DNA from: Augochlora pura
Lineage: Eukaryota > Arthropoda > Insecta > Hymenoptera > Halictidae
Length of the DNA stretch: 64,000 nt
NCBI RefSeq assembly: GCF_028453695.1
Contig: NC_135773.1
Location: 23,547,782-23,611,781 of the forward strand
Direction of reading: 5' to 3'
The position numbers were made by a program, and so were the translations under genes. The notes beneath the pieces are model-generated. The model saw nothing but the letters and a program-made list of their open reading frames with translations, made no database searches and was not told the origin of the DNA. Within the stretch, counting starts at the first letter, position 1; the number at the start of each line of letters is the position of its first letter. Of this stretch, positions 1-9,640 are shown piece after piece.

Positions 1-669
1 CTTGGCAACCAAATAACTTCTGGTTGACATATTAGTTACGTGAAGCAGTTTGTGACATGTGTTGCTAGGTTCGTCATAAGGATGCTTGTCATAACTTTGT
101 CATATTGTTTGCTAAAATGTACAATTTTTTGAGTGAACCAGTTAAATGCACAAATCACAGTATAAATCGACACAACCAATCGACGCAGTGAGAAAACGTT
201 CAAAATGTTATCCAAGATCGACTGTCGATAGTTTGTTCCTGTCATTATGTCAAAAATACGTCGACGATGCTTCCACTGTGCAAGAAAAGGCGAACTGATT
301 GGAAGACATCAACGGGTAAGTGAACAAATTTTCATACTCATTTTTCGTTCGAGTCAACAGGAAACTGGTATTAATTTTTGAAGCATTATGATTTCATCGC
401 GGTTATTTCACATTGTTATATATCCAAACATTAACGAATCTATTGAATTAACTATTATCTGTTAAAATATCTTATTAGAATTCATTGCAATTATTAAATT
501 TATAAATTCTATGAAGCTAGAGATCCGCGATTCTACTACAATTTGGCGCGTAACTTATAATAGGTGGCGTTACTGCGCAAGCGCGCTATGCAACCGCGAA
601 ACCAGCTCAAATCAAAAGAACGATATTCACATATAATTTTGATAAAAGCCATTTTCACGTTAAAATAAT
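1..669. other. Unassigned AT-balanced sequence, no gene
   Basis: No supportable gene. A strong splice-donor-like string (GGGTAAGTG) follows position 314, after a short open stretch beginning at 247 that reads CX2C (Cys-Phe-His-Cys). The upstream frame is closed by a stop at 229-231, so an exon cannot be defined. An NRF1/EWG-like string (TGCGCAAGCGCG) lies near 573-584, one base from the usual palindromic consensus. Both are isolated motifs. Confidence 0.5.
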
Positions 670-775
670 TTATCAATTATACACAAAGTGTATAATTTAT
701 CAATTATACACAAAGTGTATAATTTATATTATACAAAATGTATTTACCATGCATTTATCAATTATATACAAAGAA
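670..775. repeat. 27-bp tandem palindromic repeat
   Basis: Two exact adjacent units, 27 bp apart, each contain a perfect dyad: arms AATTATACAC and GTGTATAATT around an AAA loop, at 675-697 and 702-724. Degenerate further copies follow to about 775 (ATTATACAAAATGTAT, then ATCAATTATATACAAAG). Each unit can form a 10-bp hairpin. No coding potential. Origin unknown; it could be the remnant of a mobile-element end or a local slippage expansion. Confidence 0.85.
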
Positions 776-2200
776 GCAATATTTTACATTTACCTACACC
801 CTATGAAAATTTTTATACTAATAACATGAAACAATTTGAACACGTATCGTTGTCTTCACATATTCTCGTAAAAATATATTAACAAATAATAAAACTATAA
901 GGAAGAACGTTCCGCTAGATAATTCCATAAACACAATTTTTACGAATATAAGTCTCGAGTTTTGCTCAGCTATCGTGTTCGATGGTGAAATGCAACGCTT
1001 GGAACGATCGCACGGTTCCATGTTCCCCCGTGTTTGCAACGCGGTCTATGCTTCCCATGAATGTTTACCGACACGAAATATAGAAATCCAAAACGTTTGA
1101 TATAGCGTTCGATCTAGTTTTCCTTTTTTCTCCCCGAGACTCCAGGATCGAACTACCGCTATGGTTATAGTGGACGGGTTAGTGACCGTCCCTTTCCAGC
1201 GCCGGCAACGTTCAGAAAATCTCTATGGGAAAAAAGAGTTACATCGTGCGTTGGGGTTTGCCAGGATGTTACGGAGCAAAGGCAACGGGATAAATTCTGT
1301 TTTCAGAGTCATCCAAACTGCTGCGCGTTTTAATCAACGCGGTCGCGTGTTCTAACCAGAGTTGGGCGAAATTTTATTCGGTTGAACAAAGACTAATGAA
1401 CAAACTATTTAATAAATATCCTGTCGAATACAAATATACCTGGACAAAGATTTATGAGGGATGTAACTAATCTTCATTTATCGATTGCCTCGGGGCAACA
1501 ATGTTAAACAAGTGGGAGCACAGTTTTGCGAATGCATTTCGAAAGTTTCATTTGGTACGAATATGAAACGCGGTCGAAAGCTGGCCAGAGTTTTCCCGAA
1601 ACGTTCTAATCCATGTTAAAGCGTTACGAAAACAAGTCGATCCATTAAAATTTCATTTTCTGAGAACCTCGGGGAATGCCGCGTTCCTTGAAGAGCCATT
1701 TTCATGATTACACGACGGGGTAATCGGTGAACCTATTATTAGCTAGTATTACCCACCCGTTCCACTTCTGACAGACATTTTCGTGCCGAAGACAGTTTAG
1801 AGAAACAATTCTATCGTTCCGAGTCTTCGCAGTTAAAAATGTCCATTATAACAATAGGAATAAACGGTGGAATTTATTGGAACGAAATTTTGGAAAATGC
1901 ACTTGGTGAACTTTTGCTAGAATTTTATTTATTTTTGTTTGTTCGATATGATTGCGCATTATAATTATTTAAACAAGAAATGGGCGTAACTACCAGAATT
2001 ATATCCAGAACCTTTTTAATGACATTTCGGCTTACTTCTACTTCCCCAAAAGACAACGTGACGGAGAGGCGACTTTTCCAAGAGACATGTAAACCAGCTG
2101 CCTCGAACCATCAACCCTGAACAACACTTCACGTGTAGCAATGATTATAGTTGCGAACTTCGCAACACCCTGTTAGATATAAGTAAATTTAAAAGTTCGC
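776..2200. other. Non-coding sequence, nothing recognised
   Basis: Mixed composition with only short open frames (64-73 codons) and no recognisable protein motif, RNA gene or transposon end. Nothing supportable was seen. Confidence 0.55.
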
Positions 2201-2254
2201 CGGCGTTGATAAATGGAGTCGTCGGTTTTCCGATCTTCCTTTCATTACGCATTA

Positions 2255-2267
2255 GTTGCTCGGCAAC
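2255..2267. promoter_or_regulatory. Putative RFX X-box-like dyad
   Basis: The string GTTGCTCGGCAAC is two near-perfect half sites, GTTGCT and GGCAAC, with a 1-nt spacer. It fits the established RFX X-box pattern RYYNYY-N(1-3)-RRNRAC at every position. X-boxes are bound by RFX factors, often near promoters of ciliary genes. No adjacent gene is visible, so function is only inferred from the motif. Confidence 0.3.
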
Positions 2268-2943
2268 GAGGTGCACGCATCAACGCATTGCCCTTCCTCG
2301 TGACGAAAATTCTGTTATATTGTTAAATAAAATCGATCGCAATTTTCGCAGAGATTATTTCCCCGGAATACGTCTTCGACAGTCCATTGTGATGAAAAGG
2401 GAGGGTGGGGGGAGGGGTTAACAGAGAGTACCGAAGGTTTCCTCGGATTAAATAACGAAATGAGAAAATCGTGGACAGTGTGGGGGGTGGCGGTGACGCG
2501 GCGACGCGGCGACGATTAATAATTTCCCGCGAAGAGGCTCGGGAAGAAAGGGAAACCCGTGTACCGGGAAACATTAATTTCCCCGGGCGAATGAAAATAT
2601 ACAGGTGCGGAACGAGGTGGGGTGGCAACAGCGTTGGCCGGCGGGAAAACGAAATAATAAAAATAAATAACGAACAGAGGCGGCGGGTTATGGGGAAGAA
2701 AAGAGTGCGAGGAAGAAAGGGCCACGCCGGTGGGGGGGAGGGGGAGAAAGTCAGCTTTGGCGGGTGTCTAATATAGAAGATATATGAAGTCAGGGCCGTA
2801 CGAACGCTGGAAACGTGCCGGCTGTGACGATGACTGCGCCACTATACCGGTTACGTGCGGGGGGTGGTGGCGGGTCGGAGGTGGAGGGTGCGGCAGGCCG
2901 GTTTGTAGGGGTTGGCCGACTGCCGGGGCCTGTGGCCTATCGT

Positions 2944-2976
2944 TTATTAATTAACCGACTTAATTAATAATTCAAT
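2944..2976. promoter_or_regulatory. TAATTA-rich homeodomain-type motif cluster
   Basis: A short AT stretch inside a GC-rich block holds TTAATTAA, TTAATTAATAA and a following AATTC, giving several overlapping TAAT/ATTA cores, the classic homeodomain-binding core. The contrast with its GC-rich surroundings is visible. Binding is an inference only. Confidence 0.25.
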
Positions 2977-3260
2977 AACCGCCACCGCCATTCCACTTGC
3001 AGGCGCGCAACCCTTTCACGCTTGTCTTCCACCACCCTTTCGGGGGAGCGCGCGCGCGGGATATGGTATATGGGAACAACGCATAAACCAGACCTGGCAA
3101 AGCTCCCCGAAATCCGTCGACTAAACCCAGAGGACCCGCTCTCTTGAGCCCGTATCGGCCATTGAAAGTACCGGAACGACTACATCGTTTGCATTCCGCG
3201 GCGACAAAGTATCCACTAAGTTCCCGGAGACGCTTCCGCCCCGTTCCTTTCCCGACGCTT

Positions 3261-5110
3261 TTTCCACCCTACATTTTTACCTTAGCAAACCTTTTTCTTC
3301 GTTTCCTGTTTTTTTTTTATTTTATAGTCTCTCGCGTTTCCTCTTTTTTTCGTTTTTTTCCGTTGTTTTTCCTCTCTGAGGAATTCATGTCAAAGAAGTT
3401 TTAGAGCATTAGCGGAAATGCATCTTTAATCCGTCGTCCTGTTTGATGTCTTCTAGTTACGAGGAACCAGTCCACGGCCCCTGCTTCCGCGATTCTTCTT
3501 CTCATCGTCTATTTCTCATGTCGAGGATCTCCCGCTGTTTGATCTCCGAGTCTCTATATTCGCTGCTCCCTCTCCTGCGAGCCTCTGACCTGCAGACTGT
3601 CTTGTCAGCCTCGTTTCTTAAATTGTTCTCCGGGACGAGTGTCCAATACGTTCGCAAAATTTTCCATAGTGATCTACGGTCGAAAAGGTGGTTCAACTGT
3701 TTCGAGAAACTTAGATGAACATTCTTGATGATTAATACACCCTGAGGTATAGTTAAAATACCAAAATAATTTTTTTCCCATTTTTTCACCCCTTCGTCTA
3801 TTATACTTTAACATTTCAAGACACTTATACCTGCAATCAGAAATATCCTTGTTACACAATATATTTGATATCGCGTTCCTATTCGTTGCGTTAAAAATAG
3901 GGAACAAGTTTCCAACAGTAATAATCAACCGGCAACGAAACTGGTTGGTACCATTTCCGACTCCGCGCGGCGCGAAACGAAATTATGCAAACATTATAAA
4001 ATTAATACGAAACGCAATGTTAATTGCACGTGTACATGCATACCGGCCCGCGAATTATTCCGAGCCCCGCCGGTTACCAAATTTAACGCCGATTACAATC
4101 AAACTGTGCGTTACACGCGAACCGCGTCCCTCCGTCGATGTCTACTCTTTCAAAGCGAACATTCCATACTATCGTTAACCTAATTTTCAAACGGGCTCGC
4201 ATGGGCATTCGCCTGCAATCGTACACGAGCGAACTTCGCCCTTCCCCGTATCGCGTTCCATCGAGCCGGACTCTCGAGCTCGCGAATCTTTATGCGAACT
4301 TTTACGCGAACGCGAATCTCGAGTCGCGCCGAATTAACGATGCAGGACAAACCATGATTCCTAGATTTCTTTGAATTTTATTCGAAGCTACTTTTCGTTC
4401 GTATTACACGTTTATGTATCTCTCAGTGAGCTAATTATTTGAGGAAAGCTACGCTAATTCTTTCAAGTCAATTGTCCGAAGATCCTGTTTTCCATTTATC
4501 CAGATTCTTCGACTAATTAACTCTTTATCCGGCCAACGGTGCACCATCGCGGCACGTTGGTTCCGGTACACCCGTTAGAACCGAGATCGCCGGCACAGAC
4601 GCGCGTAAGCCACAGGAAAATGGCAGAAAATATCACAGGACGCGATAAGCTGGAAGCACCCGTACGTCAAAAAAGAAAAAAAAAAAGAATAAGCGAGAAG
4701 AAGGAAACACGAAACACCATAACTATACGTCACGCGGGAATATAATATATACCGTGTGGCCTCGATTCGGACCGCGATTCGCGTTGTTGCACAGCTTTTA
4801 AAAGCATCCGACGCCGCCAGCGCGCTGCTGCTGCTCCTGCTGCTTCACGCCGTTCTTTTAAAATCGCGGTGGCACTCTTTACCTCGCGCGCCCACCCATT
4901 CGAAACAATGTTTATACGATTCGCAGACGACACGGACCGTGTTACAGGGAATTGAAAAATATAGGACAATGGACCTGCTTCTTTTTTTTTATCCGCGTTC
5001 AAGTCGAGGACTTTCCGAAATGGAGTTGTAAAATCGACTCTGCAGTGTCTGTGACAAATCATTAAATTATAATACATCGATGGTTGTTGAATACTTGTAT
5101 TAGTAGAAGT
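3261..5110. other. Pyrimidine-rich tract then AT-rich non-coding sequence
   Basis: The + strand is strongly T/C-biased at about 3260-3380 (T runs up to 10 with interspersed C), which opens pyrimidine-coded frames by composition. From about 3.7 kb the sequence is AT-rich, and 3950-4330 is moderately CpG-rich. No domain, RNA gene or transposon terminus was recognised. Confidence 0.5.
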
Positions 5111-5111
5111 T

Positions 5112-5134
5112 TTAACCCTTTGAGTTCGAGTGGC
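5112..5134 (+). mobile_element. Isolated TTAA-type MITE left end
   Basis: TTAA at 5112-5115 is followed by CCCTTTGAGTTCGAGTGG, matching the left terminus of the complete element at 45,046 (CCCTTTGCACTCGAGTGG) with two or three differences. No matching right end (…AAAGGGTTAA) is seen within the next few hundred bases, so this is probably a truncated or decayed copy. The family is piggyBac-like by its TTAA target and CCC tip. Confidence 0.5.
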
Positions 5135-5339
5135 GACTATGTGATTTTATTAAAATTGTTGTAGCACGTTCCAAAATTATTTTTATAGATAACAAGGAGT
5201 ATTTACTTTATTTTCAATGCTTTGGAAAAGAGTACATAGAGATTAATCTAGAGATACTAATCTTATTAAATTCGTTAAATTTATTAATTTTATATACTGA
5301 AAAAAATACAAGAATTTCTTTTCAATAGAAGCTTGAAGA

Positions 5340-6230
5340 TTTCACTTTAGCTGGCATTTTTGGTGTTGTAAATCGGTACAGGATGCCTCAAATAGTGGAA
5401 GCTCAGTCTTGCGAATTACCGGCTCGAGCAAGAGAGGCAGAGAAAAAGAGAAAGAAGAGAGAGAGAGAGAGAAAGGGATACTGGAAATATTGAAATAAGA
5501 AGAAGCGTGTTTGTCGCAGGGCAGGGAATCCGCTCGGGTGGGTCTGGTCCCTCGGCGTGGAGCCTCGTAAATTTCCGCAAGTGCCCGCAATGCGAACGTG
5601 GCGTGTTCGATCCAGCCGGGAAGAATTCAAAATTCCTCGGCTCAAAAGTAGATTCGCCGGTTGATCGGGCGACTTCATTAATTCCCGGCACAATTGAGCG
5701 CGAGTCACGGCCGCGAGGGCGCAGCCTACGGGGAATGAAACGTGAAACGAGAAACGGCGGAACGCGCGCGGGGATTGCCAGAAGCCCGGAGAAGCGGAAT
5801 GAATATTCGTTTATTTATCGTACGGTTCATATTCTGTAATTCGATTCTCTTGGTCGCGCGGGTGATTTTTTTCATTCCCTCGGCGCCTCTCCCCTGCTGC
5901 CGGCACGGTTTTGTATTTCCTTCAGGGCACGCCGGCAACAATATTTGCGCCGGTCCTTTCCGTCCCGTCGCCGTCCCCTTCCGACTTCACGCTTCGGTTT
6001 TTCCGCGCCGGGACGGCCTTTACACGCGGCCCGTTTTTATTTTTCTCGGGGACGGTGAAAAGGGTTCAGATAATACCGGATGGTCGCACGTGCACCGCTG
6101 ATAGATCGGCCCGGAATTTTTTGAGATTGAGATCGACCGTAGCGGCGTCGGACACCTGGTCGTTCATCAAGATCGCTACCTTGCCGAATATTGTGAAACG
6201 GAAACGCGTTTTCGTTTAATATACCGCCCT
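5340..6230. other. CpG-rich block with a short GA tract
   Basis: GC-rich, CpG-rich sequence beginning after a purine run with (GA)8 at 5457-5472. Overlapping open frames occur on both strands in several phases, including two of 110-119 codons on the + strand. None shows a domain or consistent phase. No gene is called. Confidence 0.5.
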
Positions 6231-6312
6231 CGGACGTGGAACGCGTGTGTGGTGTTATTTTAATATTTGGACGAAACCGGAAAATTATTTCGTAACAGTT
6301 TGGCGAGATGAC

Positions 6313-6424
6313 ATTTCTGCTAGAAATTTTGAAAGAAAAGATTTCTAATAGAAATTTAGAAAGAAAAGATTTCTAACAGAAATATAGAAAAAGAGATTTC
6401 TACTAGAAATTTTGAAAGAAAAAC
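6313..6424. repeat. 28-bp minisatellite, four imperfect units
   Basis: Four tandem units of about 28 bp, each starting ATTTCT and containing the small dyad TTTCT-NN-AGAAA, followed by TTTGAAAGAAAAG or a variant. Units differ by a few substitutions or a 1-bp deletion. The repeated dyad means each unit can pair with itself or its neighbours. Confidence 0.85.
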
Positions 6425-7029
6425 TAACTTAACAATTTCTTATCAATTTGTAAAAATTCATAAGATTCTCTGAAGTTAAATCATTTCTTGTTCACGTTGG
6501 TTTCAACGCGATCGTATAGAGGTAAGCCTCCCTTTTAGAATGACCTCGCAAAAGTTGCTCAGCCATTCTTAAGTTTTATTGTACGTCCGAGTGCAAAGAG
6601 TTCCTAAAATTTCGAAACAGTCAAAGCAACTTTCTCCTGTTCTCAACTTTCAAGTTTCTCCCTTTGTATCATAATGAAAGAGAGCCTTGGTAAAACTGGA
6701 GTTCAAGGGCGTGAAAGTAGAGCCCGCGCCACCCTTTACAACGTGCCCAGGCGACAGCGGCACAGTTACGCAGCTCTCGGATAGACAATTTTTGCTACCA
6801 TAATTTCTTTTAATTTTGCTTAACACTGTCTCACGTAATCAGACTGGGTGAGCCAGTTATGCCACTGCCGCATAGTTTTTACTGTTTACCACGTACTCTT
6901 TTAAACTTAGCTACGTTACGTGGACATAAATAGAAGGGACTTCTGCAAAACCATATTTCTAAATATTAATATAATAATATTAAATACTATTATTATCATT
7001 TTAAACAGCGATAGCGATTATTTTAGATA
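6425..7029. other. Non-coding sequence, nothing recognised
   Basis: AT-leaning unique sequence with no gene, transposon terminus or tandem repeat that I could support. Confidence 0.5.
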
Positions 7030-7860
7030 GAATATTTTTACCACGTGTGCGCTCCGCGTTCCGTGTACCGTACGAGCAGCGAGCAAATAAAATTTCGCCG
7101 AAAATGGAGAAGCAAAACAGTCGTTACTTCGCGCCGGCCAGTATCACGGTTTTCGCGTGAAGAGAAGGAGAGCGGAGAGGTGGGGGGCGGGGTGGGGGGC
7201 TTATCGTCGACTGATCAGTATGCGGAAGGTGAAACGGAAGATGTAGCCTAGATCTCTCCTGTCAGGGGCGGGCTTTTTCCGGTCTCGGGCCGGGAGCGGG
7301 TTTAAAATTTCCCGGGGGACGAAGGATAGACCGATGATGGGAGGGAGTCGGGAACCAGCGGCGTAGAGAGGGGGGGTGAAGGGAACGGTGAAAAACGAGG
7401 AACACGGGGCGATACGTGCAGGCACCGTCGGGCTCTCCTGGCACGGGGCGGCGAATCCTCGGCGGCAAACGGTGCAGGTGAAACAATTACGCATCGGGGG
7501 GTTAAAAAATTTATGCGCCGCTCGAATTACCGACTCCCTCGACGTATCCCTTTTCATTAGACCCGTGCGCGCGGTCCCGCGCTCCGCTGCGTCCACGGCC
7601 GCCGACAAAATTGACCCCTGCAGTTGACACGCACTTTGACACCGGAGATCCTAAGAAACGCGAAATAAGGGGAGATAGAAAGACGAAGTGGATGAAACTG
7701 CAGACCTCCGCTTCTTTAGGGTTTGCTGATGGTGGTCTCTCACGGCTGTGGTTTTCTCTCGTGGCTGGCACTGAAACGTTTCTGCGCGTCGTTGGACTTG
7801 AGGGACGCTTTAAACTGATTTTAACGCGTAGTCGTCCGCGCAAGAAACATTGGTAACTTG
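7030..7860. other. CpG-rich block without a gene
   Basis: GC-rich sequence with short G-runs (7180-7200, 7368-7378). Open frames of up to 135 codons on the minus strand overlap others on both strands, the usual sign of stop-poor composition. No domain recognised. It could be regulatory, but nothing specific shows this. Confidence 0.45.
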
Positions 7861-7889
7861 GCAAACAATCGCCGATAGCCGAAAGATAA

Positions 7890-8029
7890 AAATTCGTTGT
7901 TTGTATATTACAGAAAATAATTGATTCTTGTTCTCTTAATTCTAAATAAATGAGATTCTAATTTTTACCAAACAGAGATCGTTCCGATAAAGAACCGATT
8001 TCGGTTGGTACTACGTATAGAAGAATTTT
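7890..8029 (-). repeat. Dispersed repeat R, copy 1 (reverse)
   Basis: Read on the minus strand, this segment runs AAAATTCTTCTATAC … GGTTCTTTAT … GGTAAAAATTAGAA … AATTATTTTCTGTAATAT … AACGAATTTT. The same ordered blocks occur at about 28.17 and 34.35 kb, and in part at 19.4 kb. It has no open frame and no clear terminal repeats. This is the longest copy seen together with the 34-kb copy. The element class is unknown; it could be an old MITE or SINE fragment. Confidence 0.7.
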
Positions 8030-8470
8030 AGTGAAAGTTTAAAATCCTGGCTGTTCGAATATTAATTTCAATTATACTATTGTTCATTCTGGCGCAATTT
8101 TAATCAAAGTCAAATACGTCTAAAATGGATAATTAAAAAGAAATGCCTGCAGAGAATTTTCAATAGTTTTACGTGTTTCTTAAATTCGCTTAAGATTATG
8201 TCAATTCTCCCCAATTTCTCGCAATGATGAAAATGCCACTTTCGGCATTATGACTCCAACCTACACACACGCGTTAAAATGCAAATGCTGCGTCAGCTGT
8301 TATTATACATGTGCATAATATGTTTTAATTTAAACACGGCCAAGCTTCTCGAAATATTGCTCTCGTGCCTCAAGGGTTGATTTCACCACTAAGCACACAA
8401 TAAAGCATCGTATAGGCTCGCATATAATAGGTTCGTATTACTACATGAGATCATGACATTGAGTGTGTAT

Positions 8471-8620
8471 TGTGCGTACACCTGCACAGATACGTGTGTA
8501 GTTGTTAAGACATGTGTACACATGTGTGGATCCGTGTAATCGTTAATACGCGTGTGGATGTGTACAGATCCGTGTAGCATCAATACACGTGTATTACGAT
8601 GTACATTAGATACGTGTACC
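8471..8620. repeat. Degenerate ACGTG/ATGTG-rich tandem array
   Basis: About 150 bp made of diverged units of roughly 37-44 bp. Each unit has a form of GTGTACA or TACACATGTG, then CAGAT or GGATC plus CGTGTA, then a TAATACGCGTG-like block. The ACGTG/ATGTG core recurs at least seven times. The unit boundaries are approximate because copies are diverged. ACGTG is the core of several bHLH-PAS and bZIP sites, so clustered binding is possible but not shown. Confidence 0.6.
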
Positions 8621-8689
8621 GGCGAACCATTCTGTTGGCAATTAAGTGATTTTGTAAACGGACGATCTTACATTGTTTTCTCGTTGCTC

Positions 8690-9640
8690 TAACATCCACC
8701 TTTAATTTTGTAAGAAAATTGATTCGACATCGACAGAATAATCTCATCGGATTTAAAAATATTCGAACACATTAAAATGCAGTCCGAAACATTTTTTAAC
8801 GTTTTCAACGCGCTGCCAAATATGCCTGAAAAAGTGGTGATCGAACTCAAGAGGAACACCCCGAAGCAATTCGAATGTCTGACGCGTCTTCCCCGTAATA
8901 TTTGATTTCGCAGATAACGCCGGATCAGATTTCTCAGGCGACTTAGAATCGCGTTCGCAAAGGGGGGGGCAAACAATAATTTCGAAGTTACTCGACGGCG
9001 GAACGATTCCCGCGACTTCGACGATCGAAGACAGGCAAGGGTTCAAAGACGTAGTTTTCGCGCTTTGTCCCCGCGATTCCGGCCGGCGTTCGCGAAGGAC
9101 TTTCGCGGGTGGAAAACCCGGGTGCGGCGTGATCCGGAACAATTGCGGCAGCTTTAAAGCAAAAGAGGGGGGAGGGGGAGAGGAGAGGGGGGGGGGCTTT
9201 GTCCCTTGTGGAAGGGACGAAAATGGAGGCCGCAAATTAATGGGCGCACGAGTGGAGTCTTCTGTAGTTCTTTCGGCGTCTTCTGCGGGAGTTTGCCAGG
9301 AAGCCGGCAAAAAGTGAAAAAAGTGTTAAGCGCGTGGAGGCAAGCTATAGCTGATGGAAGTAATGGTCCTTGTAAAAAGAAGGAAGCCCGGTTCTAAGGA
9401 TCCACTAACGTCCGGAGGTCTATACGTTACCATATCTTGCGAACAGTAACATACTTTTCCGCTAATATATTATGCCGCGCGATGTCGCGCCGGGTTTTGC
9501 CCGTCACGGCTTGCGGAAGCACCGCGCGTCGATCGCAAATCTTTCGCTTCTCATTCATAGAAAAACATTTATATAAGAGAGACCGCGGTGAATCCGAGCC
9601 GAATGAAAATAGAAAATAGCCCTGCCTTCTTGGTTGGATG
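8690..9640. other. GC-rich block; 185-codon minus frame judged chance
   Basis: Moderately GC-rich, with purine and G runs at 9160-9198. The longest frame is a minus-strand 185-codon ORF at 8753-9310 whose translation is low in complexity in its middle (proline/serine from the G-run) and matches nothing I recognise. No gene called. Confidence 0.45.

Larger units (their letters stand above)
2201..3260. other. CpG-rich block without a gene
   Basis: GC- and CpG-rich block with short G-runs and a small GACGCGGC tandem repeat near 2494-2513. Opposed open frames of about 100 codons overlap on both strands here, which is expected from the composition. It contains an X-box-like dyad (2255-2267) and a TAATTA-rich patch (2944-2976). 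A promoter or enhancer role is possible but not shown. Confidence 0.5.

Noticed and set aside
247..315. Possible exon with a CX2C motif ending at a strong donor-like GTAAGTG
   Set aside because: The frame has a stop just upstream, no acceptor was identified, the residues do not complete a zinc knuckle (the expected His and second Cys positions are Glu and His), and one donor motif is expected by chance in 64 kb.
6313..6424. CRISPR-like array
   Set aside because: The units are contiguous, without unique spacers, and the sequence is eukaryotic in character.
8753..9310. 185-codon minus frame
   Set aside because: Proline/serine-rich middle from a G run, no recognised motif, no conserved context visible.
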